Source: Sulfuricurvum sp. (GTDB taxonomy: Bacteria; Campylobacterota; Campylobacteria; Campylobacterales; Sulfurimonadaceae). Taken from it: DNA of 64,000 nt. The DNA is taken from NCBI RefSeq assembly GCF_023229695.1, contig NZ_JALNYS010000002.1, forward strand, positions 148,339 through 212,338. The letters are read 5' to 3'. The notes beneath the pieces are model-generated. The model worked only from the letters and a program-made list of their open reading frames with translations. It was not told where the DNA came from and ran no database searches. Both the position numbers and the translations under genes were made by a program. Shown in pieces: positions 63,585-64,000 of the stretch (positions are counted from its first letter, which is position 1; each line of letters starts with the position of its first letter).

Positions 63585-64000
63585 ATGCGCATGGAAACCA
63601 AACGGTTAATTATTTTTGGGGTCATTCTTGTTGCGAGTGTGGTCGGAATGAGTTTTTTTGCCCCTTCAAATCCTACAAAAACCATTCGAAAACCGAGTGT
63701 TTCCGTCAGTACGTTTACTCTGTACGAAGCCGTGCACGCTGTTGCGGGAGAGTCGCTCGATGTCCGCCCCATTATCCCGCCCGGCAGTGATGCGCATATG
63801 TTTTCTCCCACCCCGAAACAGGTGGCCGATATCGGACAATCATCCCTTTTTATTTATAACGGTGCCGGATTTGAAATGTGGGGAGAATCGCTGAAAAACA
63901 CCCTTCCCGCAACGACGGAGGTACTGGATATGAGTGCCCATGTCCGTTTGATCAAAAGCGAGGGGGGCGATGGGATGGATGCGGAAGATCATCACGGAGG
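63585..64000 (+). CDS. ZnuA-like metal ABC transporter substrate-binding protein (3' end cut)
   Basis: The frame is open to the right edge. The N-terminus is MRMETKRLIIFGVILVASVV (signal or anchor), then VSVSTFTLYEAVHAVAG, and the first metal-ligand motif IIPPGSDAHMFSPTPKQV with FIYNGAGFEMW, typical of cluster A-I zinc/manganese binding proteins; a His-rich stretch (DAEDHHGG) begins before the edge. The start is ATG 63585 or 63591; AAAGG at 63575-63579 favours 63585. Zinc is likelier than manganese because of the His-rich loop. Confidence 0.82.
   Translation, partial: MRMETKRLIIFGVILVASVVGMSFFAPSNPTKTIRKPSVSVSTFTLYEAVHAVAGESLDVRPIIPPGSDAHMFSPTPKQVADIGQSSLFIYNGAGFEMWGESLKNTLPATTEVLDMSAHVRLIKSEGGDGMDAEDHHG

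Overview
The window reads as a chromosomal segment around the replication origin of a Campylobacterota bacterium (formerly Epsilonproteobacteria), most like a sulfur-oxidising Sulfurimonas/Sulfuricurvum relative. This rests on gene orders I recall from Campylobacter jejuni and relatives (def-clpP-tig / folE-fliI, rluA-purB-nrdA, aroC-rnc-rnhA, pyrE-frr-secG, pyrG-recJ, nifS-nifU), on a ruvC/dnaA/dnaN/gyrB cluster with many TTCAC/GTGAA DnaA-box cores, and on a sulfide:quinone oxidoreductase-like flavoprotein. Species cannot be fixed from sequence reading alone. Both ends are cut inside genes: a PhoR-like kinase on the left and a ZnuA-like metal-binding protein on the right.

Layout. 1-5.4 kb: phosphate block (PhoR-like kinase, a CCA-adding-type enzyme, pstC-pstA-pstB behind a candidate Pho box). 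5.5-11.3 kb: a signalling operon (REC-GGDEF-EAL protein, YfiR-like periplasmic protein, HAMP histidine kinase, TonB-dependent receptor). 11.4-19.5 kb: origin region on the minus strand (dnaA, dnaN, gyrB, a frameshifted GGDEF/EAL gene, queF) with ruvC divergent; three DnaA-box clusters lie between dnaN and dnaA, between dnaA and ruvC, and beyond ruvC. 19.5-27.5 kb: OlsF-like ornithine-lipid synthase, two tandem RluA-type pseudouridine synthases, purB, nrdA and a small unknown gene. 27.5-33.9 kb: a tightly overlapping minus-strand operon starting at nrdB (nitrilase, pcm, two methyltransferases, an AlbA_2 protein), followed by an AT-rich decayed stretch and an LMW phosphatase. 34-41.6 kb: DUF748 protein, YeiH-type transporter, comM/yifB, def and a degenerate GGDEF protein. 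41.6-49.3 kb: clpP, tig, folE, fliI, a TraF/FadL-like porin, nifS and nifU. 49.5-59.5 kb: a ten-gene minus-strand run (pyrG, recJ, SQR, lipoprotein, LapB-like TPR protein, rnhA, rnc, aroC, phoH). 59.7-64 kb: a KefB-like antiporter, a small unknown gene, pyrE, frr, secG and the partial znuA.

The main unannotated signal is a 146-bp MITE-like element. Two full copies (11290-11435 and 63342-63487) have the same length, have terminal inverted repeats beginning ACTGA and ending TCAGT, and are directly bordered by perfect 5-bp direct repeats (TAATA and TATGA). Their stems carry compensatory changes. Degraded or rearranged relatives lie between pstA and pstB, downstream of olsF and between nifU and phoH. 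No transposase gene is in the window. A second short hairpin repeat sits just upstream of aroC and of a small unknown gene. I found no tRNA, rRNA, CRISPR array or intact insertion sequence.

Other points of interest: all three GGDEF domains have lost the canonical signature, and one of those genes also carries a single-base frameshift; a decayed fragment resembling the C-terminus of the adjacent AlbA_2 gene; a 33-codon ORF translationally coupled to the phosphatase; and a TPR/rubredoxin-like LapB relative in the rnc operon.
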